Below, piece after piece: positions 20,996 through 30,725 of a stretch of 64,000 bases of DNA. Every line of letters begins with the position of its first letter. The stretch's first letter is position 1. The notes beneath the pieces are model-generated. The model saw nothing but the letters and a program-made list of their open reading frames with translations. It was not told the origin of the DNA and made no database searches. The DNA comes from Symbiodinium natans (taxonomy: Eukaryota > Sar > Dinophyceae > Suessiales > Symbiodiniaceae), in NCBI GenBank assembly GCA_905221605.1, contig CAJNDS010002646.1, positions 721,001 to 785,000 on the forward strand, in the 5' to 3' direction. Position numbers and translations under genes: made by a program.

Positions 20996-21063
20996 GTTCT
21001 AAACCCAAGGAACTGAACCTTCATACGGCCCCCCTAAACCCTAAACCCTAAACCCTAAACAAG

Positions 21064-21140
21064 GTTCTGGCTCTGGGAATGCCACAAAATACCGGGCCCT
21101 CCCATGCCTCAGCTTGTAGGCCGTTTGCCGTCATGCATCG
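21064..21140 (+). CDS. probable exon
   Basis: Acceptor CTAAACAAG followed by G, immediately after CCCTAAA repeats; frame VLALGMPQNTGPSHASACRP; donor GTTTAGGG at the head of a G-rich block. A tight example of the exon-between-telomere-repeats arrangement. Confidence 0.5.
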
Positions 21141-21585
21141 GTTTAGGGTTTAGGGTATAGGGTTTAGGGTTTAGGGTTTAGGGTTTAGGGTTGAGGAGCT
21201 GCAACACAGCGAGGCCCTCTCGGACCCATCAGAGTGGCATTCGTCTCATAGAGTTTCTTTGGAGACTCCGCCAGCCCCAAACGTATCCTACACCAAAGGC
21301 CTTGAGGACCCAAGCACCTAAAACCCACACCACGGAACTTAAACTTACACCCCAAGCCCAAACCCTCAGCTTCCCAAAATCGATGCTTCCAGGGACCTAA
21401 TATCTGAGTCCTTAAGGGTTTAGGGTTTCGGGGTTTAGGGTTAAGGGTTCTAGTAGCCTAAGCTTTAAGTCCCTGGAAGTATAACCCTAAACCCTAAACC
21501 CGAAACCCTAAACCCTAAACCGTAAACCCCTAAACCCTAAACCCTATAGGGTTCAATCATAGTGAATTTCGCGATCAGCTGTGAG
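21141..21585 (+). other. probable intron
   Basis: G-rich start (21141-21190), an open island at 21191-21300 (EELQHSEALSDPSEWHSS) without splice support, G-rich pieces near 21418, and a C-rich end (21481-21546). Confidence 0.4.
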
Positions 21586-21664
21586 CTTCCAACGTGCCCG
21601 CCATGGCGCCGCTGCCTGAGACAGTCAGCTTCCATGGCTGGGCAAAGCTCAATGACCCCCGGCT
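21586..21664 (+). CDS. probable exon
   Basis: Frame MAPLPETVSFHGWAKLNDPR then LF before GTTTAGG. The WAKLNDPRLF piece resembles alveolate helical-repeat (OPR/HPR-type) RNA-binding proteins, a weak similarity. CCGCCATGG is Kozak-like, so a start here cannot be excluded. Confidence 0.45.
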
Positions 21665-21963
21665 GTTTAGGTTTAGGGTTTACGGTTTAGGGTTTAGGGT
21701 TTGGGGCTTAGGGCTTAGGGCTTAGGGCTTAGGGCTTAGGGCTTGGGGTTTAGGGTTCCGGCTTTTCGCTGTTTGCCTCGAGAAACTTTCATTCCACCAA
21801 AACAAGACATGGACGCTAACTATTAGTCATTGGATATGTTCACCCTTTTGTGAGGTACATGGTTCCTCTGGGGCAGGGTGTAGTCTCAAAGGGTTCTGGG
21901 GTCAGGAGCACATGACGCAAGAGCAACATCCCTAAGAACCCTAAGCCCTGAGCCCTAAACCAG

Positions 21964-22015
21964 GTGGGAAACCCCTGCTTCCACTGCGAAGTCGGCCTGC
22001 TCCGCTTCATAAACT
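21964..22015 (+). CDS. possible exon
   Basis: Acceptor CTAAACCAG followed by G, after a C-rich stretch; frame VGNPCFHCEVGLLRFINS. The 3' end is not clear. Confidence 0.35.
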
Positions 22016-22030
22016 CTATACCTCCCTGTG

Positions 22031-22127
22031 GGGATGTTCCCCCTTGTACTGAGAGTCCTTAATAGGGCGAGTACCCCCTAACATAGTCTCCATTAAGGCC
22101 TGTTCGTAAAAGGGTGAGCATCCCAAC
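22031..22127. repeat. foldback repeat family C
   Basis: Begins GGGATGTTCCCCCTTGTACT and ends in the roughly inverted GTGAGCATCCCA. The best full copy is 50312-50413; others are at 44263-44335 and 61058-61103. Confidence 0.6.
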
Positions 22128-22395
22128 CTACAAGGCCCTCGACCTTCCCGGCCGACTTTAGAGGTTGCTCCCTATGATTGTCTACGAGTTTGGAGGAAGA
22201 GGATTTAGAGTGTTTACCGCCATATAATATATGTGTGTTTTTTTACACATACAGGGTTTATGGGGTTTATTGGGTTTCTGGGTTTATGGGGTTTAAGAAT
22301 TCAAAGGGATTAAAGGGCTTCGGCTTCGTAATCTTTCTTTTTTCGCCCTGGGTGCAATTTGCTTGCAAGACGGCCTGAGGGGTGACAAGGACCAG

Positions 22396-22502
22396 GACCC
22401 AGAGTACGCCCTTGTTCCCCTTGTTTTAGGGTGTCGGTTACCTTCACAAGCCCCTTTTAAACCAACAAGGGCAGCCTTTTTGGATTCGTAGGTTACTCTT
22501 GT
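22396..22502. repeat. repeat family B
   Basis: Starts GGACCCAGAGTACGCCCTTG and ends ATTCGTAGGTTACTCTTG, with CCTTTT and AAACCAACAAGGG between. Related copies near 172-190, 15009-15110, 20762-20870, 24448-24541, 44083-44152 and 53731-53830. Confidence 0.65.
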
Positions 22503-22585
22503 GCCCTAAACCCTAAGCCCTAAACCCTAAACCCTAGACCCTGAACCCTAAACCTTTTGGATTCCTACGGTACTCTTGTGTCTAG

Positions 22586-22624
22586 GGGATGCACTGCACG
22601 AGCCGTCGGTTTTCCGGGCCTTGG
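22586..22624 (+). CDS. possible short exon
   Basis: Acceptor TGTCTAG followed by G; frame DALHEPSVFRAL; donor GTTTAGGG opening a long G-rich block (22625-22750). A second copy at 25203-25241 belongs to the gap-flanking duplicate. Confidence 0.4.
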
Positions 22625-23075
22625 GTTTAGGGTTTAGGGTTTAGGGTTTAGGGTTTAGGGTTTAGGGTTTAGGGTTTAGGGTTTAGGGTTTAGGGTTTAG
22701 GATCTAGGGTTTAGGGTTTGGGGTTTGGGGTTTAGGGTTTAGGGTTTATGGGCCTTGGGTGCCCCCACAAGTTGTTAGCAATTGAAAACACTCAGCCAAA
22801 ACAGCGCCCTAAAACCTGATCATCAAAGCTGTAAGTGCTGAACCCCTGAAAATCCTTAAGCCCTGAACCCCTAAAGCCTGAAAGAACAGAGCTTTAGCCA
22901 AAGCCCCCGAGGAGTCTTCGTTCTTGCTGAAAGTGCAGCAGAGCGCCTTGTCTCTGACTCTATACACCTTAGGTGCTGAGACTACGTACGTGCGGCATGT
23001 CTTCGTGACGAGTAACAATCAGGCTAAGCCCTAAACACTAAACACCTAAACCCCTAAACCCCAAACCCTTCAGAG

Positions 23076-23134
23076 GTGGATCCTATGTTTGTGGAAGACG
23101 TCCTGACGGCACACCCCGCAACCACTATCATAGG
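23076..23134 (+). CDS. probable exon
   Basis: After CCCTTCAGAG the frame reads VDPMFVEDVLTAHPATTII in phase 0 and ends at GT. C-rich sequence precedes, and degenerate G-rich sequence (TAGGGTTATT type) follows. Duplicated at 25693-25751. Confidence 0.5.
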
Positions 23135-23400
23135 GTCCTTATAGGGTTATTTTAGGGGTTATTGCAGGGTTCTTTAAGGGTCGCAAAAGGGTTCTTAGGG
23201 TTTATGCAGGGTTATTATAGGGTGATGATAGGGTTATTATTTTATCGTAGGGTCTTGGGCTTCAGGGTCTGCCGAGAGCTTTCGGGGGTCCAGGGATTTG
23301 GCGGTTTCGGGCTTACGGGGTGTAGGGATTCAAGGGTTTCAGGTTGAGCGGTTGAGGGGCTTCGGGGTTGTAACATCCCAGGTCTCTATCTCAAGCCCAG

Positions 23401-23491
23401 GCAATGGCTTCCAGCGGCTCATCGGAAACTACAGCAAGGCCTTCAACGTGCCTCTGGATGACGAGAAGCTCCAAGGCTTTGCAGAGGCAGG
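23401..23491 (+). CDS. probable exon
   Basis: Acceptor CAAGCCCAG followed by G; frame NGFQRLIGNYSKAFNVPLDD then EKLQGFAEAGR. Strongly protein-like with all three codon positions used normally, though telomere-like flanks are in reverse order. The 3' end is uncertain. Duplicated at 26018-26108. Confidence 0.5.
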
Positions 23492-24231
23492 GCGCTGCTG
23501 AAGTCCCCTGCACTCTAAAAGCGCTGAGGTCTGAGCCCTATAAGCTCTATACACCCTAAACTCCCAAAATCCCAGCCCGCAAACCCCGCCCATCCCCAAC
23601 AAAAGCCTAAAGCTTCAACCTTTCCCTTGTCGACATCTCGATACTTGAAACCTTGCTACAAACTGCCCATGGACCTCTAAGTACGGGTTTAGGGCTTCAG
23701 CAGTTGAAGTGGCCTCGTGGGGTTTTAAGGGGCAAGGGTTCTAGGGTTTCAGGGCTTTAGGGTTAGAGTAGCGACATCTGGAGTATCAATGGGGGAACTA
23801 TAGCGATGCTTGTCACTTAAGTTAAATTAATATTGGGAACCACGCACATCTAGAATATATGTATATATACACACTGCCTGTTACCCTTCAAGATGGGGAT
23901 TCCCGAAGTGCCTCCCTCGGTTATAACCACGTATAGTTACCCTACTTATAGCCCCACTTATAAGTTCCCATGAACCTTCAGGTAGAACCTTAAAGCCTTC
24001 GACCTCTCCGAGGCCACATATGCAGCCGAGCCAGCCAACCCAGTCCATAATAGCCCAGGCGGCTAAACTACCTGAAGCCCTCAAACCCTCACACCCTTAA
24101 TAAGCCTTGTTGTTAGCCCCCCAAGAAGCCTATGCACCTAAAACCCTAAACCCTAAACCCTAAACATCCCTAAACCCTAAACGCTAAACCCCAAATAGGC
24201 CACTAGAAACCCAGCTGCCCTTGGACGCCAG

Positions 24232-24306
24232 GACGTGTGCCGCTGCTGCCTCAGCTCAGCCGATGACGCGATGTTCAACGCGGGCTCGCTGGAAGCTGCG
24301 CTTCAG
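24232..24306 (+). CDS. probable exon with GC donor
   Basis: Acceptor GACGCCAG followed by G; exactly 25 codons in phase 0 (DVCRCCLSSADDAMFNAGSL then EAALQ); donor CAG/GCAAGG, a good GC-type site. C-rich block before (24121-24190), G-rich block after (24325-24385). Duplicated at 26849-26923. Confidence 0.6.
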
Positions 24307-24545
24307 GCAAGGAGGGCCTAAAGCGGTTTAGGGTTTAGGGTTTAGGGTTTAGGGTTTGGGTTTAGGGTTTAGGGTTCAGGGTTCAGGGGCCTAAAACCCG
24401 AACATCCCTACATTATTTGCCATACAAGCCCTGTACAGGGATGCCCAGTAGTACCCCTATTCCCTCTTTTGGGGGTTTGGGTTCCCTTATCAACCCCTTT
24501 GAGGAAACAAGGGCACCCTTTTTAATCCCAGGTTACTGGGCAGTT

Positions 24546-24645
24546 NNNNNNNNNNNNNNNNNNNNNNNNNNNNNNNNNNNNNNNNNNNNNNNNNNNNNNN
24601 NNNNNNNNNNNNNNNNNNNNNNNNNNNNNNNNNNNNNNNNNNNNN
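24546..24645. other. scaffold gap, 100 N
   Basis: Exactly 100 N, the conventional placeholder for a gap of unknown size. Its two flanks carry the same 2517-bp sequence. Confidence 0.98.
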
Positions 24646-27162
24646 TGGGGATGTTCCCCCTTGTACTGAGAGTCCTTAATAGGGCGAGTACCCCCTAACA
24701 TAGTCTCCATTAAGGCCTGTTCGTAAAAGGGTGAGCATCCCAACCTACAAGGCCCTCGACCTTCCCGGCCGACTTTAGAGGTTGCTCCCTATGATTGTCT
24801 ACGAGTTTGGAGGAAGAGGATTTAGAGTGTTTACCGCCATATAATATATGTGTGTTTTTTTACACATACAGGGTTTATGGGGTTTATTGGGTTTCTGGGT
24901 TTATGGGGTTTAAGAATTCAAAGGGATTAAAGGGCTTCGGCTTCGTAATCTTTCTTTTTTCGCCCTGGGTGCAATTTGCTTGCAAGACGGCCTGAGGGGT
25001 GACAAGGACCAGGACCCAGAGTACGCCCTTGTTCCCCTTGTTTTAGGGTGTCGGTTACCTTCACAAGCCCCTTTTAAACCAACAAGGGCAGCCTTTTTGG
25101 ATTCGTAGGTTACTCTTGTGCCCTAAACCCTAAGCCCTAAACCCTAAACCCTAGACCCTGAACCCTAAACCTTTTGGATTCCTACGGTACTCTTGTGTCT
25201 AGGGGATGCACTGCACGAGCCGTCGGTTTTCCGGGCCTTGGGTTTAGGGTTTAGGGTTTAGGGTTTAGGGTTTAGGGTTTAGGGTTTAGGGTTTAGGGTT
25301 TAGGGTTTAGGGTTTAGGATCTAGGGTTTAGGGTTTGGGGTTTGGGGTTTAGGGTTTAGGGTTTATGGGCCTTGGGTGCCCCCACAAGTTGTTAGCAATT
25401 GAAAACACTCAGCCAAAACAGCGCCCTAAAACCTGATCATCAAAGCTGTAAGTGCTGAACCCCTGAAAATCCTTAAGCCCTGAACCCCTAAAGCCTGAAA
25501 GAACAGAGCTTTAGCCAAAGCCCCCGAGGAGTCTTCGTTCTTGCTGAAAGTGCAGCAGAGCGCCTTGTCTCTGACTCTATACACCTTAGGTGCTGAGACT
25601 ACGTACGTGCGGCATGTCTTCGTGACGAGTAACAATCAGGCTAAGCCCTAAACACTAAACACCTAAACCCCTAAACCCCAAACCCTTCAGAGGTGGATCC
25701 TATGTTTGTGGAAGACGTCCTGACGGCACACCCCGCAACCACTATCATAGGGTCCTTATAGGGTTATTTTAGGGGTTATTGCAGGGTTCTTTAAGGGTCG
25801 CAAAAGGGTTCTTAGGGTTTATGCAGGGTTATTATAGGGTGATGATAGGGTTATTATTTTATCGTAGGGTCTTGGGCTTCAGGGTCTGCCGAGAGCTTTC
25901 GGGGGTCCAGGGATTTGGCGGTTTCGGGCTTACGGGGTGTAGGGATTCAAGGGTTTCAGGTTGAGCGGTTGAGGGGCTTCGGGGTTGTAACATCCCAGGT
26001 CTCTATCTCAAGCCCAGGCAATGGCTTCCAGCGGCTCATCGGAAACTACAGCAAGGCCTTCAACGTGCCTCTGGATGACGAGAAGCTCCAAGGCTTTGCA
26101 GAGGCAGGGCGCTGCTGAAGTCCCCTGCACTCTAAAAGCGCTGAGGTCTGAGCCCTATAAGCTCTATACACCCTAAACTCCCAAAATCCCAGCCCGCAAA
26201 CCCCGCCCATCCCCAACAAAAGCCTAAAGCTTCAACCTTTCCCTTGTCGACATCTCGATACTTGAAACCTTGCTACAAACTGCCCATGGACCTCTAAGTA
26301 CGGGTTTAGGGCTTCAGCAGTTGAAGTGGCCTCGTGGGGTTTTAAGGGGCAAGGGTTCTAGGGTTTCAGGGCTTTAGGGTTAGAGTAGCGACATCTGGAG
26401 TATCAATGGGGGAACTATAGCGATGCTTGTCACTTAAGTTAAATTAATATTGGGAACCACGCACATCTAGAATATATGTATATATACACACTGCCTGTTA
26501 CCCTTCAAGATGGGGATTCCCGAAGTGCCTCCCTCGGTTATAACCACGTATAGTTACCCTACTTATAGCCCCACTTATAAGTTCCCATGAACCTTCAGGT
26601 AGAACCTTAAAGCCTTCGACCTCTCCGAGGCCACATATGCAGCCGAGCCAGCCAACCCAGTCCATAATAGCCCAGGCGGCTAAACTACCTGAAGCCCTCA
26701 AACCCTCACACCCTTAATAAGCCTTGTTGTTAGCCCCCCAAGAAGCCTATGCACCTAAAACCCTAAACCCTAAACCCTAAACATCCCTAAACCCTAAACG
26801 CTAAACCCCAAATAGGCCACTAGAAACCCAGCTGCCCTTGGACGCCAGGACGTGTGCCGCTGCTGCCTCAGCTCAGCCGATGACGCGATGTTCAACGCGG
26901 GCTCGCTGGAAGCTGCGCTTCAGGCAAGGAGGGCCTAAAGCGGTTTAGGGTTTAGGGTTTAGGGTTTAGGGTTTGGGTTTAGGGTTTAGGGTTCAGGGTT
27001 CAGGGGCCTAAAACCCGAACATCCCTACATTATTTGCCATACAAGCCCTGTACAGGGATGCCCAGTAGTACCCCTATTCCCTCTTTTGGGGGTTTGGGTT
27101 CCCTTATCAACCCCTTTGAGGAAACAAGGGCACCCTTTTTAATCCCAGGTTACTGGGCAGTT
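24646..27162. repeat. right copy of the 2517-bp duplication
   Basis: Same content as 22029-24545, including the exon-like islands, foldback copies and telomere-like blocks at +2617. Most likely the other end of an unmerged contig overlap, so its exons should be counted once. Confidence 0.9.
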
Positions 27163-27385
27163 AGAACTACAAACCCTAAATGCTCTACAAGCCGCCCTAT
27201 AGGCTCAATAAGCAACATGAGCCGTATGAGCCCAGCAAGCCCTACCAGCCCCATAAGCCCTGAAAGACCTCGGATCCCTCAACCTTCGGCCTTCGCAACC
27301 CCTTCCGCACCCTAAACCCTAAGCCCTAAACCCTAAACCCTAAACCCTAAGCCCTCAACCCTAAACCCTAAACCCCGTTCTGAAG

Positions 27386-27430
27386 GAGGTGGAGCACTAC
27401 AAGCAGAAGCTGAACCTCTGCGACGCGGGA
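27386..27430 (+). CDS. probable exon, coiled-coil segment
   Basis: Frame EVEHYKQKLNLCDAG after TTCTGAAG followed by G. A GA-type donor (GAGAAA) may lie at the end. Preceded by CCCTAAA/CCCTAAG repeats (27310-27375). Leu/Lys/Glu heptad-like. Confidence 0.45.
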
Positions 27431-27516
27431 GAAATTCGGAAATTTGCAAGCCTCTAATCATGGGTTCCCCTATTACCTCCCTCTATACTAACCCCCCCCC
27501 CCAAGGGTTTAGGGTT

Positions 27517-27521
27517 TCGGG
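27517..27521. repeat. target-site duplication, left
   Basis: TCGGG, repeated at 36367-36371. The empty site would read TTTCGGGTTTAGGG, a telomere-like repeat of the host intron. Confidence 0.85.
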
Positions 27522-27808
27522 TACGGGGGGACAACCAAGGAAGGAAATCAACTCCCCTAATCGCCCTGAACTTATATTTCCTAGATCGAACCAAGAAACA
27601 ACCAAGAACACGGATAAGAGCAACCCAGGGGGGAAGGAAAGGGGGAAGGAATCCACACCCTTACCAAACCCTAAGAACCCAGGCACTTATTTTTGAACTT
27701 GTGGCTTTCTGTTCAAGCCCATCTTGAGCCAAATACGATTACCGGGTTCATTAACCCTTCCAACTTCCAACACTAACTCCTTTCTACAATACCAATTGCA
27801 GCTCCGCA
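27522..27808 (-). repeat. 3' LTR
   Basis: 287 bp, about 99.3 percent identical to the 5' LTR. One difference (A at 27689) places an in-frame TAA in the reading frame that stays open through the 5' LTR. Confidence 0.93.
27723..27744 (-). other. spliced-leader-like sequence in 3' LTR
   Basis: On the minus strand the last 11 bases TTTGGCTCAAG match the 3' end of the dinoflagellate spliced leader, and the preceding CCG and TA also align with small gaps. The same sequence occurs in the other LTR. Confidence 0.45.
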
Positions 27809-27821
27809 CTCCCCCTGTCCT
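27809..27821 (-). other. polypurine tract
   Basis: In element orientation AGGACAGGGGGAG directly abuts the 3' LTR start TGCGG. This is the expected place and composition for plus-strand priming. Confidence 0.75.
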
Positions 27822-28051
27822 AGGGTTTCCTAGGACACATTGGAGATGCAGATCTTTTGGCCAAAAACTGCCATTACGGCAGCAGCCAGCTGCTTGAAAT
27901 GCAAGTTGTGGTTTAACGTCTTCCAGGACGGAATTATAGCACATTGGCTAACCTACTACCCATAGAGAATCTTTTTTCACCTTGATCCTCTCATCACTGA
28001 AGACTCCTTGGCCTTCTTCACCACAAACCGTGGTCTTCGCTACGCGAAAAA
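27822..28051 (-). other. element 3' untranslated region
   Basis: About 230 bp between the ORF4 stop and the purine tract. No ORF, structure or domain recognised. Confidence 0.6.
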
Positions 28052-30025
28052 CTACTGACTCCTACTATCAGGGATTTCCATACCCTTAATAGTAACCGCC
28101 ACATTGTCAGCACATTGGCTGTTCCAGCGCACCGGTCTCCAGAAAGAGAAAAACCATCCCTTCATCCATACCATCCAATCACTTCTTTTTCCGATTGTTG
28201 GCAATCTTGAGGTGAAGTTGCAGCAGAATATACTCCAGGTCCGAAATCGTAAGAATAGGATCCTGTATGCCCCTTGAATTGAGGATACCAATCCTTCTCT
28301 CTTCGCATCCTCAATCGCCTGGCAAGATTGATCCAGCTCTTCATTCGCATTGGCAGACCCTGGTGCCTCCGCATCGGATGGACGATCCTTTTCCTCAGGA
28401 TCTTGCACCATTACCCCCTCTTCTTTTTTGGGACTCTGACTTTTCTCCTTCTTCTTTGTCTTTCCACCGACATTTGACTTTGTGCGCGTCTTCGAGGATT
28501 TTTCCACTGCAGAAGCCACCACATTGGATGTTGATCCACCCTGCTCAATGATCGTCGGCATCTTCTTCGGCTTTGGAACCATGAGAGTGTAAGGATCTTC
28601 GATAGCTGCAGCTTTCCTCTTCTTTTTTACCTTTTTCTTCTCCTCCTCAACGGCAACCTCCGTCTCCGAAGTCTCAACCACTTCTTTTTCAGCAGGAATA
28701 TCTTTGCTGGACTCCCCTTCTAGGGACCTCTTTTTCCCTTTTTTGGGATCCTTTTCTTCTCCCAAATTGGCTCGCTCATACCATATCCTCAGGTCATTGA
28801 CCCATTCTTCCACCTCCGCGAGCGAAACATCGTACGACTTCACTACTTCGAGAAGTTCCAACACTGACAACATTTCAGTGGTCCACGAAACCCATACTTG
28901 ATCCATTTGGTCAGCATCTCCAGTGAACTTCAGGAGTTTGAACAATGGGTCCGCCTCTGCTCGAGCCAAATCTGGCTTGCCACCGGAGAGAAATGAAATC
29001 GCCTCCATCAACAGTTCCGTCATCTTGGTCTCTTCGTCATAAACCATAAAATCCTCCTCATCATCATCGAACTGTTCAGGAGGGATCTCCTTTTCTCCAC
29101 CATTTGCACCAGACTTTCTCCTTGGACCATCCCTTGGGGGCGTCCTTGGAGACCTTGGCCTCTGTTTTTCCAACGGAACACCATGCTCGAAGACACACCT
29201 GTCACCAAATCGACACCTCCCAGACCGAGCAAACTGGACGCACCTCACACCAGTTGCATCATGCGAGAACCCACAATCCTTTCCAGCGAAACATTCTCTC
29301 CCTGCCACATAGTATTTGCACCAATATGAATGTAGCACCACATCATCTTCGGAATGGATGAATTTGCAGTCGTCACCAAATTTGCAGCGATCTTTCCCTT
29401 TGCCAAACCAATAGCAGAAACCCTTCTTCCTCTTCTCCAAGCGCTCTGCCTCATACCGGTCCATAGGGCGATTGTGCTCTACATGGACATTGCCATGTAC
29501 CTGGGGACTGCTCCCTTCACCCGACGTGCTATCAGTATTTGGTGCTTGGAGTACAGCTGGAAAACCTGGCCTTGGTCCTACCACCCTCATGATCGGTTTT
29601 CCGCCAACTCCTGAGCCATGCTGAGACGATCCAAAAACATTGAACATCTTCATGAAGGCCTTCCTAGCGCCAATCTTCTGCACCCTTTTGATTGGACGTT
29701 TCATTGCTCCAACCTTGCATCCAGATGCATTCAAACGACGCAACCTTCTAAACCCAACTCTATGTCCCTTCTTCCAAAGAGCCATAAGAATTTTCGAGGC
29801 AGTGACATTCTCCACCTCTACCTTTTCCAATGATCCCTCACTTCCCGGAACAAACCCATCCATCTCTGAAGACCTTTCCATCTTTTTTGAAACCACTTCG
29901 TCGAGGTAGTCTTCTGAAATCCAGGGAAAGTTCCCCTTAGAGGAAGGATTGTCATCATTGTTTGGTCCTTCACCAGGATATCCTTTGGTGCTGTCAAAGA
30001 TCTTACCAGTAGTGCAGTCCTGCAT
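28052..30025 (-). CDS. LTR-element ORF4, triple CCCH zinc-finger protein
   Basis: 657 codons from the ATG at 30025. The same frame is open back to 30226, but that part overlaps ORF3. About residues 204-281 hold three CCCH fingers in a row: C-x9-C-x5-C-x3-H, C-x8-C-x5-C-x3-H and C-x8-C-x5-C-x3-H (FCYWFGKGKDRC, YWCKYYVAGREC, VRCVQFARSGRC). Such fingers usually bind single-stranded RNA. A basic Arg/Lys-rich stretch precedes them. After them come an acidic Asp/Glu segment, a helical segment, and long Lys/Glu-rich low complexity with KKKRK-type nuclear-localisation candidates. The C terminus is Trp/Phe-rich. The ATG lies 23 nt before the ORF3 stop, in another frame. Confidence 0.85.
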   Translation of the reverse strand: MQDCTTGKIFDSTKGYPGEGPNNDDNPSSKGNFPWISEDYLDEVVSKKMERSSEMDGFVPGSEGSLEKVEVENVTASKILMALWKKGHRVGFRRLRRLNASGCKVGAMKRPIKRVQKIGARKAFMKMFNVFGSSQHGSGVGGKPIMRVVGPRPGFPAVLQAPNTDSTSGEGSSPQVHGNVHVEHNRPMDRYEAERLEKRKKGFCYWFGKGKDRCKFGDDCKFIHSEDDVVLHSYWCKYYVAGRECFAGKDCGFSHDATGVRCVQFARSGRCRFGDRCVFEHGVPLEKQRPRSPRTPPRDGPRRKSGANGGEKEIPPEQFDDDEEDFMVYDEETKMTELLMEAISFLSGGKPDLARAEADPLFKLLKFTGDADQMDQVWVSWTTEMLSVLELLEVVKSYDVSLAEVEEWVNDLRIWYERANLGEEKDPKKGKKRSLEGESSKDIPAEKEVVETSETEVAVEEEKKKVKKKRKAAAIEDPYTLMVPKPKKMPTIIEQGGSTSNVVASAVEKSSKTRTKSNVGGKTKKKEKSQSPKKEEGVMVQDPEEKDRPSDAEAPGSANANEELDQSCQAIEDAKREGLVSSIQGAYRILFLRFRTWSIFCCNFTSRLPTIGKRSDWMVWMKGWFFSFWRPVRWNSQCADNVAVTIKGMEIPDSRSQ

Positions 30026-30725
30026 AGAGAAATTCGAAGCCACGCGGGAGTACACTGACCACAAGAAAATCCTTGTGTCCGCCAGTCTGGATGACCCACT
30101 GGATTTCTCCTCTTTCCGGAGAAACTTCTGGCGCTTTGCCCTTCCCTCCAGTGTCACCGCTTGTCTCACCTCCAGCATCTTCAATGGGAATAAGGGATTC
30201 ATTGTTCCCTTGATCAAGCACCGCATCCTCTAGTCCAAGAACTTCCAGCATCGCTGTCGAAGGATCCACCTCCTCATCCGCATCGTCGTCCATCCTTCTC
30301 CAGAGAGCCTCCAATTGGTCCGCACAAGTCGCCGCTTGAAGAAACTCCATCAACCGAGTCCTCCCGCGCTGCCAGAGAAATTCTGAAACCATCACCGACC
30401 CTTGTGCTCCCAGATTCAGGAATGGGTGAACCATTTTGGCTACCCTCGCCATAAGTTCAATATGAACTTCCATGCCTGGACTGCGGCTCCAATCATAGGC
30501 AATTGCCTCCATAGCAGTACCAAACTTGTCCGTATTCTTGAATTCCCCTTCCAGACCAGGAGACAACAAGGCACCCATCACCGAAAGAGGGTAATTCCCC
30601 ACCGCCGGCAAGCACGGGTTGTCATGGAACGAATGATGCAGGTCAGTATAATATGCTTGATCTCTCCTTTGAAAAAGGAGTGTTCCAGTCCCTAGCTGGG
30701 CATTCATTTCATCCACTTGAACCAT
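30003..30725 (-). CDS. LTR-element ORF3, unknown helical protein
   Basis: 240 codons starting with the ATG that directly follows the ORF2 TAA, in the same frame as ORF2. It could therefore be a separate protein or a readthrough extension. Residues about 40-130 look helical (MEAIAYDWSRSPGMEVHIEL, then FLWQRGRTRLMEFLQA), followed by an acidic DDDADEE stretch and a Gly-rich tail. No zinc finger or enzymatic motif. The last 23 nt overlap ORF4. Confidence 0.8.
   Translation of the reverse strand: MVQVDEMNAQLGTGTLLFQRRDQAYYTDLHHSFHDNPCLPAVGNYPLSVMGALLSPGLEGEFKNTDKFGTAMEAIAYDWSRSPGMEVHIELMARVAKMVHPFLNLGAQGSVMVSEFLWQRGRTRLMEFLQAATCADQLEALWRRMDDDADEEVDPSTAMLEVLGLEDAVLDQGNNESLIPIEDAGGETSGDTGGKGKAPEVSPERGEIQWVIQTGGHKDFLVVSVLPRGFEFLYAGLHYW

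Larger units (their letters stand above)
22029..24545. repeat. left copy of a 2517-bp duplication at a gap
   Basis: This sequence recurs at 24646-27162 (offset 2617), with every stretch compared being identical, and ends exactly where the 100-N gap starts. Two contig ends that overlap but were not merged would look like this. Confidence 0.9.

Noticed and set aside
22178-25964. Paired identical small ORFs as gene duplicates
   Set aside because: They belong to the duplicated contig ends around the gap.
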